Positions 20,148 to 29,174 of a DNA stretch of 64,000 nucleotides are shown here, piece by piece; positions within the stretch are counted from its first letter, which is position 1, and each line of letters begins with the position of its first letter. Where the stretch lies: NCBI GenBank assembly GCA_016715365.1, contig JADKAM010000004.1:124001-188000 (forward strand), written 5' to 3'. The position numbers were made by a program, and so were the translations under genes. The notes beneath the pieces were generated by a model, which saw only the letters and a program-made list of their open reading frames with translations, was not told the DNA's origin and ran no database searches. The stretch comes from Chitinophagaceae bacterium. Its GTDB lineage: Bacteria > Bacteroidota > Bacteroidia > Chitinophagales > Chitinophagaceae.

Positions 20148-21890
20148 ATGGCAAATTCCTTATTCCGCACAAAAAAAATTGAGAATATTTTAGCTGAAGG
20201 TAGCGACGATCCACATGGAGGCGGAGGCCTTAAACGGGTGCTTACCGTACGTGACCTTACCTTTTTTGGTATTGCCGCCATTTTAGGTGCCGGCAGTTTC
20301 AGCAGCCTGGGATATGCTGTGTTTCATGGCGGGCCGGGCGTTGTATCACTATTCATCATCACCGGCATTGCCTGCGCATTTACAGCGCTTTGTTATTCCG
20401 AATTTGCAAGCCGCATTCCGGTTGCGGGCAGTGCTTATACCTATGCCTATGCCAGCTTTGGTGAGTTGTTTGCCTGGGTAATCGGTTGGGCACTCATCAT
20501 GGAATACTCCATTGGTAATATTTATGTAGCCTACAGCTGGAGCGATTATTTTACATCGCTGATGGGAAAAATGAATGTGCATATCCCCGAATATTTATGC
20601 ACCAGTTATATGGAAGCCAAACATGCCATTGAAGGCGGCAGTACCAATCCCGATGTTTTAGAAGCCTGGAACAATTCCCCTGTTATTGGCGGATTAAGAA
20701 TCATTTTAGATCTGCCAGCCTTAGTTATAAACTTCCTCATTACGTACCTGGTTTATCGTGGTATAAAAGAGAGCCGCAATTTCAGTAATGTAATGGTGAT
20801 ATTGAAAATAGCAGTGGTGGCGCTTATTATCATTGTTGGCGGCTACCTTGTTTTTTCAAACGGACTTACCGCAAACTGGACACCTCCAAACGATGAAGGC
20901 GTAAAATCATTTATGCCCAACGGCTTCAGCGGCGTAATGCTGGCCGTAGCCAGTGTATTCTTTGCCTATATTGGTTTTGATGCGGTGAGTGTGTTGGCTG
21001 AAGAAAGTAAAAACCCGCAGCGTGATCTGCCAAGGGGAATGATCTTATCACTGGTGATCTGCACCATCATTTATATTTTACTCACACTGGTTTTAACCGG
21101 CGCCGTTAATTACAGAGCTTTTGATGGCGTTGGTGATCCGCTGGCATTTATTTTTGAACCGCAAAATCTCAACGTTGGCTGGATGCAGTTTTTGGTTGCT
21201 GTTGTTGCTGTTGTAGCCATGACAAGTGTTTTACTCGTCTTCCAAATGGGGCAGCCACGTATCTGGATGAGCATGAGCCGGGATGGATTGCTTCCGCCGG
21301 TTTTTCAAAAAATTCACTCTAAGTTTAAAACACCATCTTTTGCAACCATTATTACCGGTTTGGTGGTAGGTGTGCCCATTTTATTTACAGATAAAACTTT
21401 TGTACTTGACTTTACCAGTATTGCAACCCTCTTTGCCTTCGTACTGGTTTGCGGCGGCGTATTGTTAATTCCACGAAAAGAAAAAGTAGGCGGAAGGTTT
21501 CACCTGCCTTATGTAAACGGGCAATTTATTTTTCCATTGATCGTTATCGGCTCCATCATCATGGCCTGGAGCCTTTCCAAAACTTATTTTTCTGATATGT
21601 TCAATTTTGATTATAGTGCAAATGAAGATTATGCAGCCGGCAAAAAATCGTTTATGGATATGGCCATCACCAATATCTCGCTGATCGTATTCTGGGTAAG
21701 TGCAATACTGCTGGCGTTTTTCGCTTTTGTAAAAAAATATTCGCTTATACCTTTAATGGGTGTAATAACCTGCATGTACCTGCTTACCGGTATGAGCAAA
21801 AGTAACTGGGTATGGTTTATAGCCTGGCTGCTTATTGGAATAATCATTTACTTTTTGTACGGCTATAAAAAAAGTAAACTGGCAAATTAA
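20148..21890 (+). CDS. APC-family amino acid permease
   Basis: 580 residues, 12 or more hydrophobic segments. The first has GIAAILGAGSFSSLG, corresponding to the GxG substrate-binding bend of cationic amino acid transporters, followed by CYSEFASRIPVAGSAYTYAYASFGE and, mid-protein, FFAYIGFDAVSVLAEESKNPQRDLP. These are hallmarks of the APC superfamily (YfnA/CAT-like). It imports amino acids with protons across the inner membrane; the particular amino acid is not determined. The N-terminal FRTKKIENILAE peptide is typical of the Bacteroidota members. Confidence 0.92.
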   Translation: MANSLFRTKKIENILAEGSDDPHGGGGLKRVLTVRDLTFFGIAAILGAGSFSSLGYAVFHGGPGVVSLFIITGIACAFTALCYSEFASRIPVAGSAYTYAYASFGELFAWVIGWALIMEYSIGNIYVAYSWSDYFTSLMGKMNVHIPEYLCTSYMEAKHAIEGGSTNPDVLEAWNNSPVIGGLRIILDLPALVINFLITYLVYRGIKESRNFSNVMVILKIAVVALIIIVGGYLVFSNGLTANWTPPNDEGVKSFMPNGFSGVMLAVASVFFAYIGFDAVSVLAEESKNPQRDLPRGMILSLVICTIIYILLTLVLTGAVNYRAFDGVGDPLAFIFEPQNLNVGWMQFLVAVVAVVAMTSVLLVFQMGQPRIWMSMSRDGLLPPVFQKIHSKFKTPSFATIITGLVVGVPILFTDKTFVLDFTSIATLFAFVLVCGGVLLIPRKEKVGGRFHLPYVNGQFIFPLIVIGSIIMAWSLSKTYFSDMFNFDYSANEDYAAGKKSFMDMAITNISLIVFWVSAILLAFFAFVKKYSLIPLMGVITCMYLLTGMSKSNWVWFIAWLLIGIIIYFLYGYKKSKLAN

Positions 21891-21929
21891 TTTGCGTATT
21901 TTTCTTTTGACCCAAACTTTTGATCTTTA

Positions 21930-22013
21930 TTCAAAATCGTTGCGAACTTGTTCTGTTCTTCTTCTCTTTTAGTAAAAGGAAAGAAGAATCACACTTGTAC
22001 TGTTGTACCTTTG
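21930..22013 (+). repeat. Dispersed repeat, copy A (long form with hairpin) and TACCTTTG box
   Basis: Bases 21930-22000 match the reverse complement of 62238-62308 at 66 of 71 positions without gaps. The centre is a near-palindrome (TTCTTCTCTTTTAGTAAAAG followed by GAAAGAAGAA) able to form a long hairpin. Immediately after comes TACCTTTG (22006-22013), a Bacteroidota -7 box, 27 bases before the start of the DUF2027-Smr gene. Confidence 0.8.
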
Positions 22014-22039
22014 TGCGACGTTTTTTTATATAATTAGAG

Positions 22040-23056
22040 ATGAAATATCAACCCGGAGATAAAATATTGGTGCTGCTTACCGATGAAGAAGGCACCATAG
22101 TAGAGATCATGAACGAAAAAATGGTACTGGTAGAAGTTAAGGGTGTAAAATTCCCCATCTATACCGACCAGATAGACTTTCCGTACTTTAAAATGTTTTC
22201 TCAAAAATTCAAGGCAGAAAAGAAGAAGGTTTTTATAGATCAGTTGCAAAAAGAAAAGGCAATGCCCAAAGTAAAAGAGGGTAACGGAATTAAGCTTTCT
22301 TTTATCCCTGTTTTTGATAAGGATATTTTTGATGATGATATTGTTGAGAAATTTAAACTCTACCTGCTCAATCAAAACGAAACCGCTTATACCTTTACCT
22401 ACAACTTAATGATTGGCGGTGAAAGCAATTTTCAGCTAAAGAATACCCTGGAGCCATTAAGTGATTTTTACCTGCATGATGTGCGTTTTGAAGACCTGAG
22501 CGACAGCCCAAGATTTGAATTTGAGTTTGCATTAAAGGACCCTGATAAAAAGAAAGCGCCATATTATGAGACATCTTTAAAATTAAAAGCAAAGCAGTTA
22601 TTTAAAAAGATCGAAGAAATACAATTAAAAAATGAACCATCTTTTTCTTATGTGTTGTTTGAAGATTATCCCGACAAGGTAGAGGAGGAAAAAGTTGATT
22701 TGGGCAGGCTGGGTAATGCCGGTTTCCGTATTTATGATGCAAATAAGATCAGGCATAACCTGGAGCCGGCAAGAACGGTAGTTGACCTGCATATTGAAAA
22801 ACTTACCGATAGCTGGAAACACCTTTCCAATTTTGAAATACTATCCATACAGTTAAAGGCTTTTGAAAAATATTATGAACTGGCTATTGCACATCATCAA
22901 CCTGAGTTAACCGTCATTCATGGTGTAGGCATTGGTAAACTGCGGGATGAGATACATGATATTTTAAGATTAAAGAAGGAAGTAAAATCATTTGTAAATC
23001 AATACAGCCCACAGTTTGGTTACGGTGCTACCGAAATTTATCTTGAATATAAATAA
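22040..23056 (+). CDS. DUF2027 and Smr domain protein
   Basis: 338 residues. The N-terminal DUF2027 region (KYQPGDKILVLLTDEEGTIVEI and a beta-rich middle) is Bacteroidota-specific. The last 90 residues form an Smr domain: VVDLHIEKL (the DxH signature), a helix, and VIHGVGIGKLRDEI (the HGxGxGxLR signature), ending GYGATEIYLE. Smr domains of MutS2-type proteins have endonuclease activity or bind RNA at collided ribosomes; the activity of the DUF2027 form is not established. There is no signal peptide. Five bases separate it from the next gene, so it probably starts a three-gene transcript with the hydroxylase and the exporter. Confidence 0.9.
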   Translation: MKYQPGDKILVLLTDEEGTIVEIMNEKMVLVEVKGVKFPIYTDQIDFPYFKMFSQKFKAEKKKVFIDQLQKEKAMPKVKEGNGIKLSFIPVFDKDIFDDDIVEKFKLYLLNQNETAYTFTYNLMIGGESNFQLKNTLEPLSDFYLHDVRFEDLSDSPRFEFEFALKDPDKKKAPYYETSLKLKAKQLFKKIEEIQLKNEPSFSYVLFEDYPDKVEEEKVDLGRLGNAGFRIYDANKIRHNLEPARTVVDLHIEKLTDSWKHLSNFEILSIQLKAFEKYYELAIAHHQPELTVIHGVGIGKLRDEIHDILRLKKEVKSFVNQYSPQFGYGATEIYLEYK

Positions 23057-23061
23057 CCCAT

Positions 23062-23865
23062 ATGATTTTGCCTTATGATACCTGGGGACAGGTTCTCTTT
23101 GTCTTTATACTGAGTGTAGTGCGCTACCTCGTTATTGGCGGCCTGGCATTTTTATTTTTTTATGTGCTGCTGAAAAACAAAGCACTCTTTGCAAAAATTC
23201 AAAAAAAATGGCCTGCAAAAGCAGATTATTACCGCGAGATATTTTATTCTTTGCTCACCTTCCTCATTTTTTCGGTAACACCGCTTGTATTAAACAACTC
23301 ATACATTAAACCCTATACCACCATTTACCGTGATATACACCAGCACAGTATGTTTTATTTCTGGATGGTTTTTCCAATGATGCTTGTTTTGCATGATACT
23401 TATTTTTATTTTGCCCACCGCATCATGCATCACCCAAAACTTTTTTCATTTTTTCATGTGGTGCATCATAAAAGTACCAATCCTTCGCCCTGGGCATCTT
23501 TTGCTTTTCAGCCAACCGAAGCCTTTATTGAATCAGGTATCATTTACTTATTTGCTTTAACCTTTCCGGTGCATGTGATACACCTGTTGTCCTTCCTCAT
23601 TTTTATGACCATTTATAATGTTTATGGTCATCTTGGGTTCGAGTTGTTTCCGAAAGGAGCCAACAGGCACTGGTTTCTAAAATGGTTTAACACTTCAGTA
23701 AACCACAATATGCACCACCAGTATTTTAAGGGCAATTATGGTTTGTATTTTACCTGGTGGGATAAGATCATGAACACAACACACAAAGAATATGATGAGC
23801 GTTTTGAACAGATCGGTAAGCAGACTATTGAATTAAGAAAATCAGGTAAGCAAGATGTCTTTTAA
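23062..23865 (+). CDS. Sterol desaturase / fatty acid hydroxylase family membrane protein
   Basis: 267 residues with four or five membrane segments and the histidine clusters that bind the di-iron centre: HDTYFYFAHRIMHH, FHVVHH and, near the C-terminus, NHNMHHQY. The superfamily hydroxylates or desaturates lipids at the membrane. In Bacteroidota members have been linked to carotenoid or fatty acid modification; the substrate here is unknown. It overlaps the next gene by 11 bases. Confidence 0.88.
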   Translation: MILPYDTWGQVLFVFILSVVRYLVIGGLAFLFFYVLLKNKALFAKIQKKWPAKADYYREIFYSLLTFLIFSVTPLVLNNSYIKPYTTIYRDIHQHSMFYFWMVFPMMLVLHDTYFYFAHRIMHHPKLFSFFHVVHHKSTNPSPWASFAFQPTEAFIESGIIYLFALTFPVHVIHLLSFLIFMTIYNVYGHLGFELFPKGANRHWFLKWFNTSVNHNMHHQYFKGNYGLYFTWWDKIMNTTHKEYDERFEQIGKQTIELRKSGKQDVF

Positions 23866-24478
23866 CGAACTATTCGTTTATATCACATTTGTTGTTGGCT
23901 TTGCACTTACGCCCGGCCCCAACATGATGCTGTATCTTACCTACACATTTGAGTATGGGCGTAAAGCAGGTTGGGCAACGGCAGCAGGCATTGTAAGTTC
24001 ATTCCTGGTGCATATTACGGCAATCGTATTTGGCTTAACTGCTCTATTGGTCAGCATGCCGAATGCTTTGGAAATTTTGCGATACTGTGGCATTGCATAC
24101 CTGCTTTATCTTGCCATTACCAATCTTAAAACTGTAAAATGGAAAGCAGGTGATGCCCAACAAACAGAAGCAGGACTGGGTGTTTTTTATCTAAAAGGTT
24201 TTATTGGTAATCTACTCAATCCCGGGGCGTTATTTTTGTACTTTTCTGTGTTACCACAGTTTCTTCATCCCGAACGTGGACAGTTGTTATTGCAAAATGT
24301 AAAGCTGGGGGGTATACAAATGCTGTGCAGCTTTATAACCAACTGTACCATTGTGTACCTGGCAGGTTTTGCTACCGAAGCATTTTTTAAAAATGAACGA
24401 TACCAGCGGATAGTCAGGTACTGCATGAGTTTTTTTATAATACTCTTTGCAGTAAAAATGCTGTTTATGAAATTCTGA
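23855..24478 (+). CDS. LysE/RhtB family exporter
   Basis: 207 residues with about six hydrophobic segments. The N-terminal FVVGFALTPGPNMMLYLTYTF motif with PGPN, and the GIAYLLYLAITNLK segment, identify the LysE/RhtB family that exports amino acids or derivatives. The ATG lies inside the preceding hydroxylase gene (11-base overlap), indicating coupled translation. It converges on the lipoprotein gene, with one base between the stops. Confidence 0.9.
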   Translation: MSFNELFVYITFVVGFALTPGPNMMLYLTYTFEYGRKAGWATAAGIVSSFLVHITAIVFGLTALLVSMPNALEILRYCGIAYLLYLAITNLKTVKWKAGDAQQTEAGLGVFYLKGFIGNLLNPGALFLYFSVLPQFLHPERGQLLLQNVKLGGIQMLCSFITNCTIVYLAGFATEAFFKNERYQRIVRYCMSFFIILFAVKMLFMKF

Positions 24479-24479
24479 T

Positions 24480-25085
24480 TTACCTGAAGTGCCCGGTTAT
24501 TGAATAGCAAACCTTATTGTTTATTCTTTTAAAAACCTCGCCATTTATTTTACGCAGCCGGCGCAGTTTTCTTTTATCCAGTAATCTGCCTTCACTATCA
24601 AAATATTGCGGTTGCGGAAAATAAGTGAGTACATAGTATTTGGCGTAGGAGAACAACGATTTCAATGCTACGGGTTTTATCGACATCAGGATCATTGTTT
24701 CTTTCTTTTCATCCACATAATAATCTGAATAAGTTATCCAGGTGCAGCGTATATCATGCATCTGCTTTATCAGTGTATTTATTTTAGCAGCATTCAAATC
24801 ATAAGCAATAAGCGTATCTCTCAAACGGGGTTCTTCTATACCAAATTCATAAATATAGCTCAGCGTATCAGTAATTATTTCAAGCGATACGGTTTTAAAA
24901 TCACGATCTGTAAAGCCCACATTAAATGGCCCCAAGGGGTAAAGCGCTTTGTATGATTCTTCAATCCTGTCGAGTACTTTTTCGTTTTCGTAATAATATT
25001 TAGTTGAGATATTTTTAGGCGAGCAGGAAAAAAGTAAACCTGTAAATAATGATACAACCAGTATGTAGTTTTTTTTATTCAGCAT
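24480..25085 (-). CDS. Putative lipoprotein of unknown function
   Basis: 201 residues from the ATG at 25085. That start gives a lipoprotein signal, MLNKKNYILVVSLFTGLLFSC, with LFSC as lipobox; a start further upstream would put 11 extra residues before it. The mature part has an EESYKALYPLGPFNVGFTDRDF segment and a basic C-terminus (KRKLRRLRKI). I recognise no family. It overlaps the 3' end of the upstream gene by 11 bases, so the two form a coupled pair in the cell envelope. Confidence 0.65.
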   Translation of the reverse strand: MLNKKNYILVVSLFTGLLFSCSPKNISTKYYYENEKVLDRIEESYKALYPLGPFNVGFTDRDFKTVSLEIITDTLSYIYEFGIEEPRLRDTLIAYDLNAAKINTLIKQMHDIRCTWITYSDYYVDEKKETMILMSIKPVALKSLFSYAKYYVLTYFPQPQYFDSEGRLLDKRKLRRLRKINGEVFKRINNKVCYSITGHFR

Positions 25086-26019
25086 TGGCTTCTTTTTTAG
25101 TGAACCAGGTAATACCAAAAACTATTCTCTTAAAAAAATCGGTAGATACCTGTAGCTGGGTTTTGCGGCCATAATCCCAATACATAAAAGTAATCACATC
25201 ATTTTCGATACTTATTTTTTCGGCAACAATAAAATGAGTGGGTACGCCCAGCTTTAATCTGATATGGTCTTTTTTATGCACAATGCGGTTATTGATAAAT
25301 AAAACAACCGTACCGGTTTTCATCTTTTCGCTTATATAATTGTACAGGCTGGCCATTTTGGGACGCATCAGGTCGGCTCCTTTTGCTTTTGAATTGTAAT
25401 GAAGCAACTCCCGGGTCATGCGGTTGAATTTAGCATAATTTACCGAAGCCCAAAAACGGTTTTCGTCACCATCATCATACTGGTGGTTAAAGATATTAAG
25501 GTAGCCTTTATAATGATCGGCAAGGGTTAAATACCACATCTGTTCTGCCGGGTTAATATCAAGCAGGCCTTTATATTTCAATTCTCCGGCTTCCAGTTTT
25601 ATGGCAGGCGGGGGGTCAAATGTAATACTTCTGAATGTGGCTTTTCCTTCACCATAGAGTTGCAGCAGCAGCGTAGCATAACCCAGCGGATCGTCCTGCA
25701 AAAACAAATAAGTTAATGCACCATAACCACAAAAATTTGTTCCCTTGCCCGGGTAAATACTTGCAATGTCATGAATATTGGTCTTCAGATTTTTTAAAAA
25801 TAAGGCAGGCTTTATATTGGGCCAATGTGGACTTGGTTTTAAATGCCTGATCTTTTCAACATAATCAATAGCCTGTTGTTGTGTAGAAGTAACTTTTCCC
25901 GGTGTAACCGGAATTGCCGGTGTGCCGGCTGTAACAACAGCGGTAAATAAAATGATGTTGCAGGTTAAAACAACGGCTTTAATAAAATACCGGATACCAT
26001 TATGTAGGTGAAGTTTCAA
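25075..26019 (-). CDS. Secreted protein, possibly of papain-like (C39-type) fold
   Basis: 314 residues with a long N-terminal hydrophobic stretch (VVLTCNIILFTAVVTAGTPA), probably a signal peptide. The spacing of a cysteine in GTNFCGYGALTYLF (about residue 94), a histidine in PTHFIVAEKI (about 270) and an aspartate in FMYWDYG (about 285) is what a C39-like cysteine peptidase would show. This is a weak fold-level inference and no family was recognised. It is coupled with the downstream lipoprotein gene. Confidence 0.6.
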   Translation of the reverse strand: MKLHLHNGIRYFIKAVVLTCNIILFTAVVTAGTPAIPVTPGKVTSTQQQAIDYVEKIRHLKPSPHWPNIKPALFLKNLKTNIHDIASIYPGKGTNFCGYGALTYLFLQDDPLGYATLLLQLYGEGKATFRSITFDPPPAIKLEAGELKYKGLLDINPAEQMWYLTLADHYKGYLNIFNHQYDDGDENRFWASVNYAKFNRMTRELLHYNSKAKGADLMRPKMASLYNYISEKMKTGTVVLFINNRIVHKKDHIRLKLGVPTHFIVAEKISIENDVITFMYWDYGRKTQLQVSTDFFKRIVFGITWFTKKEANAE

Positions 26020-26276
26020 ATGTTTATTTTATTAAGAAAATAAGAATCAGGTGTTACAATTGGCTTTTTAGTAGTAAAATATATTTACCGTAAGGGGTTT
26101 AACAAAATACCTGCCAAATGAAACCGGTGCAAAGGTATGATAACCTGTTGCTAAAGCATTGGCAACAAAAAATTAACAAGATTCTGTGTAAAGAAACTGA
26201 CCAGTCTGCTCATTCAATGTTTAAACACCATATATTTGTTCTTTATTTAACAGGCCTGGCCTGTATAAAACAAATC

Positions 26277-26720
26277 ATGATGAAGCGGTATAAAAAATGG
26301 CTGATTGCTTTAGGAGTAGTTTTGCTGGCAGGAGCAGCAATTGTTTATTACCTGTTTACGCTAAAGTATGATGATACGACAACTGTAAAAGCGGATTTTA
26401 CAGTGAATGCCATGGATTTTATTAAAGAGTTTAAGCAGGATATGGCTGCTGCGAATAAAAAATATTCAGAAAAGATAGTTGTGGTTAACGGAACCGTATC
26501 GGCAATTGAAATGGCAGATACCACTGCCAATATTAAAATGGTTGACACCACCAATGGTGCCTATATCATTTTCGCTTTTCAGCAGCAGCACCTCGGCGAA
26601 GCAAAATCCATCAAAGAAGGTGAGCAGGTGTCTATAAAAGGAAGTTGCAGTAATGGTGCTTTCAGCAATATTCTGGAAGCCGAGTACATTACATTTAAAC
26701 GCTGTGCAGTTAATAAGTAA
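26277..26720 (+). CDS. Membrane-anchored OB-fold (tRNA_anti-like) protein
   Basis: 147 residues from the ATG at 26277; an in-frame ATG 53 codons upstream (26118) precedes sequence without protein character. One N-terminal membrane helix (WLIALGVVLLAGAAIVYYLF) is followed by an OB-fold-like segment: KIVVVNGTVSAIE, IKMVDTTNGAYIIFAF, EGEQVSIKGSCSNGAF. This matches the tRNA_anti-like family of small Bacteroidota envelope proteins of unknown function. The YceI gene starts 27 bases downstream, so they are probably co-transcribed. Confidence 0.75.
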   Translation: MMKRYKKWLIALGVVLLAGAAIVYYLFTLKYDDTTTVKADFTVNAMDFIKEFKQDMAAANKKYSEKIVVVNGTVSAIEMADTTANIKMVDTTNGAYIIFAFQQQHLGEAKSIKEGEQVSIKGSCSNGAFSNILEAEYITFKRCAVNK

Positions 26721-26747
26721 TTTTAAATCTAAAATAAAAACAACCAA

Positions 26748-27290
26748 ATGAAAAAAACAATTCTCTCTTTAGCAATGGTATTGGCAGCAGGTTTACTGTT
26801 TGCACAAAAGAAAACAACCACATCGGCTGTTATCAGTTTTGATGCAACAACACCCATTGATGCTTTACCAAAAGCTGAAAATAAAACAGTAATTGCTTCG
26901 CTTGATGCAAAAAGCGGTACCATTGCTTTTGAAGCTGCTATTAAAAGCTTCTCATTTTCAAACCCTAAGATACAGGAACATTTTAACAGCAAAGGCTGGA
27001 TGGACAGTGATCAGTTTGCAACCGCTTCTTTTAAAGGAAGTATTACCAATCTTAAGACTGTAAAATTCAATAAAGATGGCACTTATCCGGTTGATGTTAC
27101 CGGAGATCTGACTATGCACGGAATTACCAGGGCAATTGATGCAAAAGGAACAATTACTGTAAGTGGTAAAGTTGTTGTGGCCACTTCAGAGTTCAGTGTA
27201 AAACTTGAAGATTATAAAGTAAGTGGTGGTGCAATCGCAGCCGGTAAAGTAGCTAAAGAACCAACCATTAAAGTGGTTGCTGAATTTTAA
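26748..27290 (+). CDS. YceI family protein
   Basis: 180 residues with a signal peptide ending GLLFAQ. The mature part has the YceI lipocalin-like barrel pattern: FSNPKIQEHFNSKGWMDSDQFATASFKG, TYPVDVTGDLTMHGITRAI and FSVKLEDYKV. YceI proteins bind long isoprenoid or lipid-like ligands in the periplasm. It is followed after about 20 bases by a strong bidirectional terminator. Confidence 0.92.
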   Translation: MKKTILSLAMVLAAGLLFAQKKTTTSAVISFDATTPIDALPKAENKTVIASLDAKSGTIAFEAAIKSFSFSNPKIQEHFNSKGWMDSDQFATASFKGSITNLKTVKFNKDGTYPVDVTGDLTMHGITRAIDAKGTITVSGKVVVATSEFSVKLEDYKVSGGAIAAGKVAKEPTIKVVAEF

Positions 27291-27312
27291 TAATAATAAG
27301 CAGGTATAATTA

Positions 27313-27350
27313 AAAAAGCTTTTGTTCTAACCGAACAAAAGCTTTTTGTT
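27313..27350. terminator. Bidirectional intrinsic terminator
   Basis: A perfect 15-bp stem (27313-27327 with 27333-27347) has a 5-base loop and runs of A on the left and T on the right, so it works on both strands. It serves the YceI gene and the convergent 90-residue gene. Confidence 0.92.
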
Positions 27351-27368
27351 TAAATAATATCAGCAGAC

Positions 27369-27641
27369 CTAATCTGCCTTAAACTCTTCTTCAATCATTT
27401 CATGAAAAGCAGTTTCGCTTTCCGTTATCCAGGCAGGCAATGATGTTTCTGTTGTAATTTTCCAGGTACTGTCCTTCATTTCCATATTAAAGATGATCCG
27501 GTTTGCTTTAGCATCAATAACATCTACGGTAAATGGGCCTTCCAGTTTGCCATTGGGTTTTCTGAAATTGAATTCCTTTAACTGGCCATCACATTTTATC
27601 AGTCTTGTAAACTGTATGTTTTTTACATACTTTAATTCCAT
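27369..27641 (-). CDS. Small conserved hypothetical protein
   Basis: 90 residues, no signal peptide and no membrane segment. The sequence is beta-rich in the first half (FTRLIKCDGQLKEFNFRKPNGK, GPFTVDVIDAKANRIIFNMEM) and ends in an acidic helix. I recognise no named family. The shared terminator just downstream and plausible codon use support it as a real gene. Confidence 0.6.
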   Translation of the reverse strand: MELKYVKNIQFTRLIKCDGQLKEFNFRKPNGKLEGPFTVDVIDAKANRIIFNMEMKDSTWKITTETSLPAWITESETAFHEMIEEEFKAD

Positions 27642-27751
27642 TAGGGGAGGGTTTAAAGCAAACTTAAGGTTTTACACGCAATTGAAACAAATAACTACGT
27701 TAATAAGCTGTAAAAAATTTATAATCAGCTAATAAGCAGCAGATTATTTTT

Positions 27752-28219
27752 TTATTGGGCCGCAATTAATTTCTTTATTACTACAATTTGTCCCAGGTGA
27801 TAATGAATATGCTCAATAATGCCATGCATATTCCGGTAATAAGTTCCATATTTTTCGTCGGTAAATACTTCTCCAAACCTGCTTTCGGGCAGCTGTTCAA
27901 GCAGGCTGGCAAAACGCTCAGCATCTGCCCAGGTTTTATTCAGCAGGTTTTTCCAATCAGTTTCTGACTGTATTGGAGGAAGATCAAAACTGAATGTATC
28001 GCTTGCATTAAGTGCTTCTCCCTGTAATACCTTCAGCACAGCACTTACATAATAATTTGTATGATAAACAAGCACTGCAATGGTATTAAAAGAATGAACT
28101 TTCGTTACAGCCTGTTGCCAACTCACATCTGCCAGCGTCTCTTTAAGGCTTACTGAAGTCCAGTTTCCGCCAAAATGTACTTCTCTGAAGTGTTTGGCAG
28201 TTTCAACAGACAAATTCAT
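27752..28219 (-). CDS. DinB family protein
   Basis: 155 residues predicted to form a four-helix bundle. Histidines that fit the metal site of DinB/YfiT-like proteins are in LVYHTNYYVSAVL (about residue 50) and, near the C-terminus, HGIIEHIHYHLGQIVVIKK. The family includes metal-dependent thiol S-transferases and many members of unknown activity. It stands alone, with AT-rich spacers on both sides. The 277-base spacer upstream (28220-28496) holds nothing I can identify. Confidence 0.88.
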   Translation of the reverse strand: MNLSVETAKHFREVHFGGNWTSVSLKETLADVSWQQAVTKVHSFNTIAVLVYHTNYYVSAVLKVLQGEALNASDTFSFDLPPIQSETDWKNLLNKTWADAERFASLLEQLPESRFGEVFTDEKYGTYYRNMHGIIEHIHYHLGQIVVIKKLIAAQ

Positions 28220-28496
28220 CGGTATGTTTTTGTTTTGAGTAATAAAAGTTGAAATCTGTTTATTTTACATCTCCGCTAAAAATCTTATTTGAGATTAAAG
28301 TAAGTTAAAAAGTTCGTGCTATACAATTTTATCAAATTTACCTTTTCCTTTTTTCCTTTTTCTGTGTTTGGTTATATAATGATCTGCAATTAATTATAAA
28401 ACTATTGGTTTTTCATCTTTTTAATTTTTACTTACCTATACCTGCAGGAATGGTTATCATTTACTCTTTATTCAATTTTATTTTTCAAGATCAACA

Positions 28497-29093
28497 TCAG
28501 TTTATGTAACCAATCTTTAACTTACTAAAAAACGCTACTTCCTTTAGCTCTCTTACTTCACCCGCTTTCAATCCATCCAGTTGCAGATCTTCAATACTAA
28601 TACGTATCAGCCGTTTACATTTATGCCCGGTGGCGGCTATCATTTTACGCACCTGGTGAAATTTACCTTCGGTGATCGTCATCAGCAGCCAGGTAAATGG
28701 GGGCCAGGCGGTAAGCCGGTCGCCCAAATCATACAATTCTTCGGGATTCGTTATCACACGAACTTCGCAAGGTGTTGTTGTATAATGTACACCGGTTTTT
28801 ATGCGTATGTCAATGCCACTCTGAAGGCGCTTTAAATTTTCTACTGATAGGGTATTGTTTATCTGAACCAGGTAGGTACGTTTATGCGGTTCATCACTTA
28901 AAAACAAAAGCCTGGTTACTTTTTTATTGGTAGTAAGAATCAGGAGCCCTTCAGAATTATTATCCAGCCGGCCCACAGCATGTGTACCTTCCGGAAAATC
29001 AAAATCAAGATGACCCAGCAGCCGCACATCATGCGTACTTACAAACTGCGATACCATGTTGAAGGGTTTGTTGATGATGAAGTAGCGGGGCAT
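28497..29093 (-). CDS. Pseudouridine synthase, RluE/RsuA type
   Basis: 198 residues, the catalytic domain only. FIINKPFNMVSQF opens the domain, the catalytic aspartate lies in HAVGRLDNNSEGLLILT, and ITEGKFHQVRKM is the conserved basic motif of the RsuA/RluB/RluE/RluF group. There is no N-terminal S4 domain, which is the arrangement of RluE, the enzyme modifying 23S rRNA near position 2457 in E. coli. The target here is inferred by analogy. Confidence 0.9.
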   Translation of the reverse strand: MPRYFIINKPFNMVSQFVSTHDVRLLGHLDFDFPEGTHAVGRLDNNSEGLLILTTNKKVTRLLFLSDEPHKRTYLVQINNTLSVENLKRLQSGIDIRIKTGVHYTTTPCEVRVITNPEELYDLGDRLTAWPPFTWLLMTITEGKFHQVRKMIAATGHKCKRLIRISIEDLQLDGLKAGEVRELKEVAFFSKLKIGYIN

Positions 29094-29097
29094 TAAA

Positions 29098-29145
29098 TTC
29101 TTAGTTCTTAGTTCTTAGTTCTTAGTTTTGAGTTCTTAGTTTTGT
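29098..29145. repeat. Short heptamer tandem array (TTCTTAG)
   Basis: Four consecutive TTCTTAG units (29098-29125), one variant, a fifth exact copy (29133-29139) and a partial unit. It lies directly upstream of the pseudouridine synthase start and downstream of the PKD protein gene. A different heptamer array occurs at 52393. Confidence 0.85.
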
Positions 29146-29174
29146 GCTATCAACTATGAACAAAAAACTAATTA

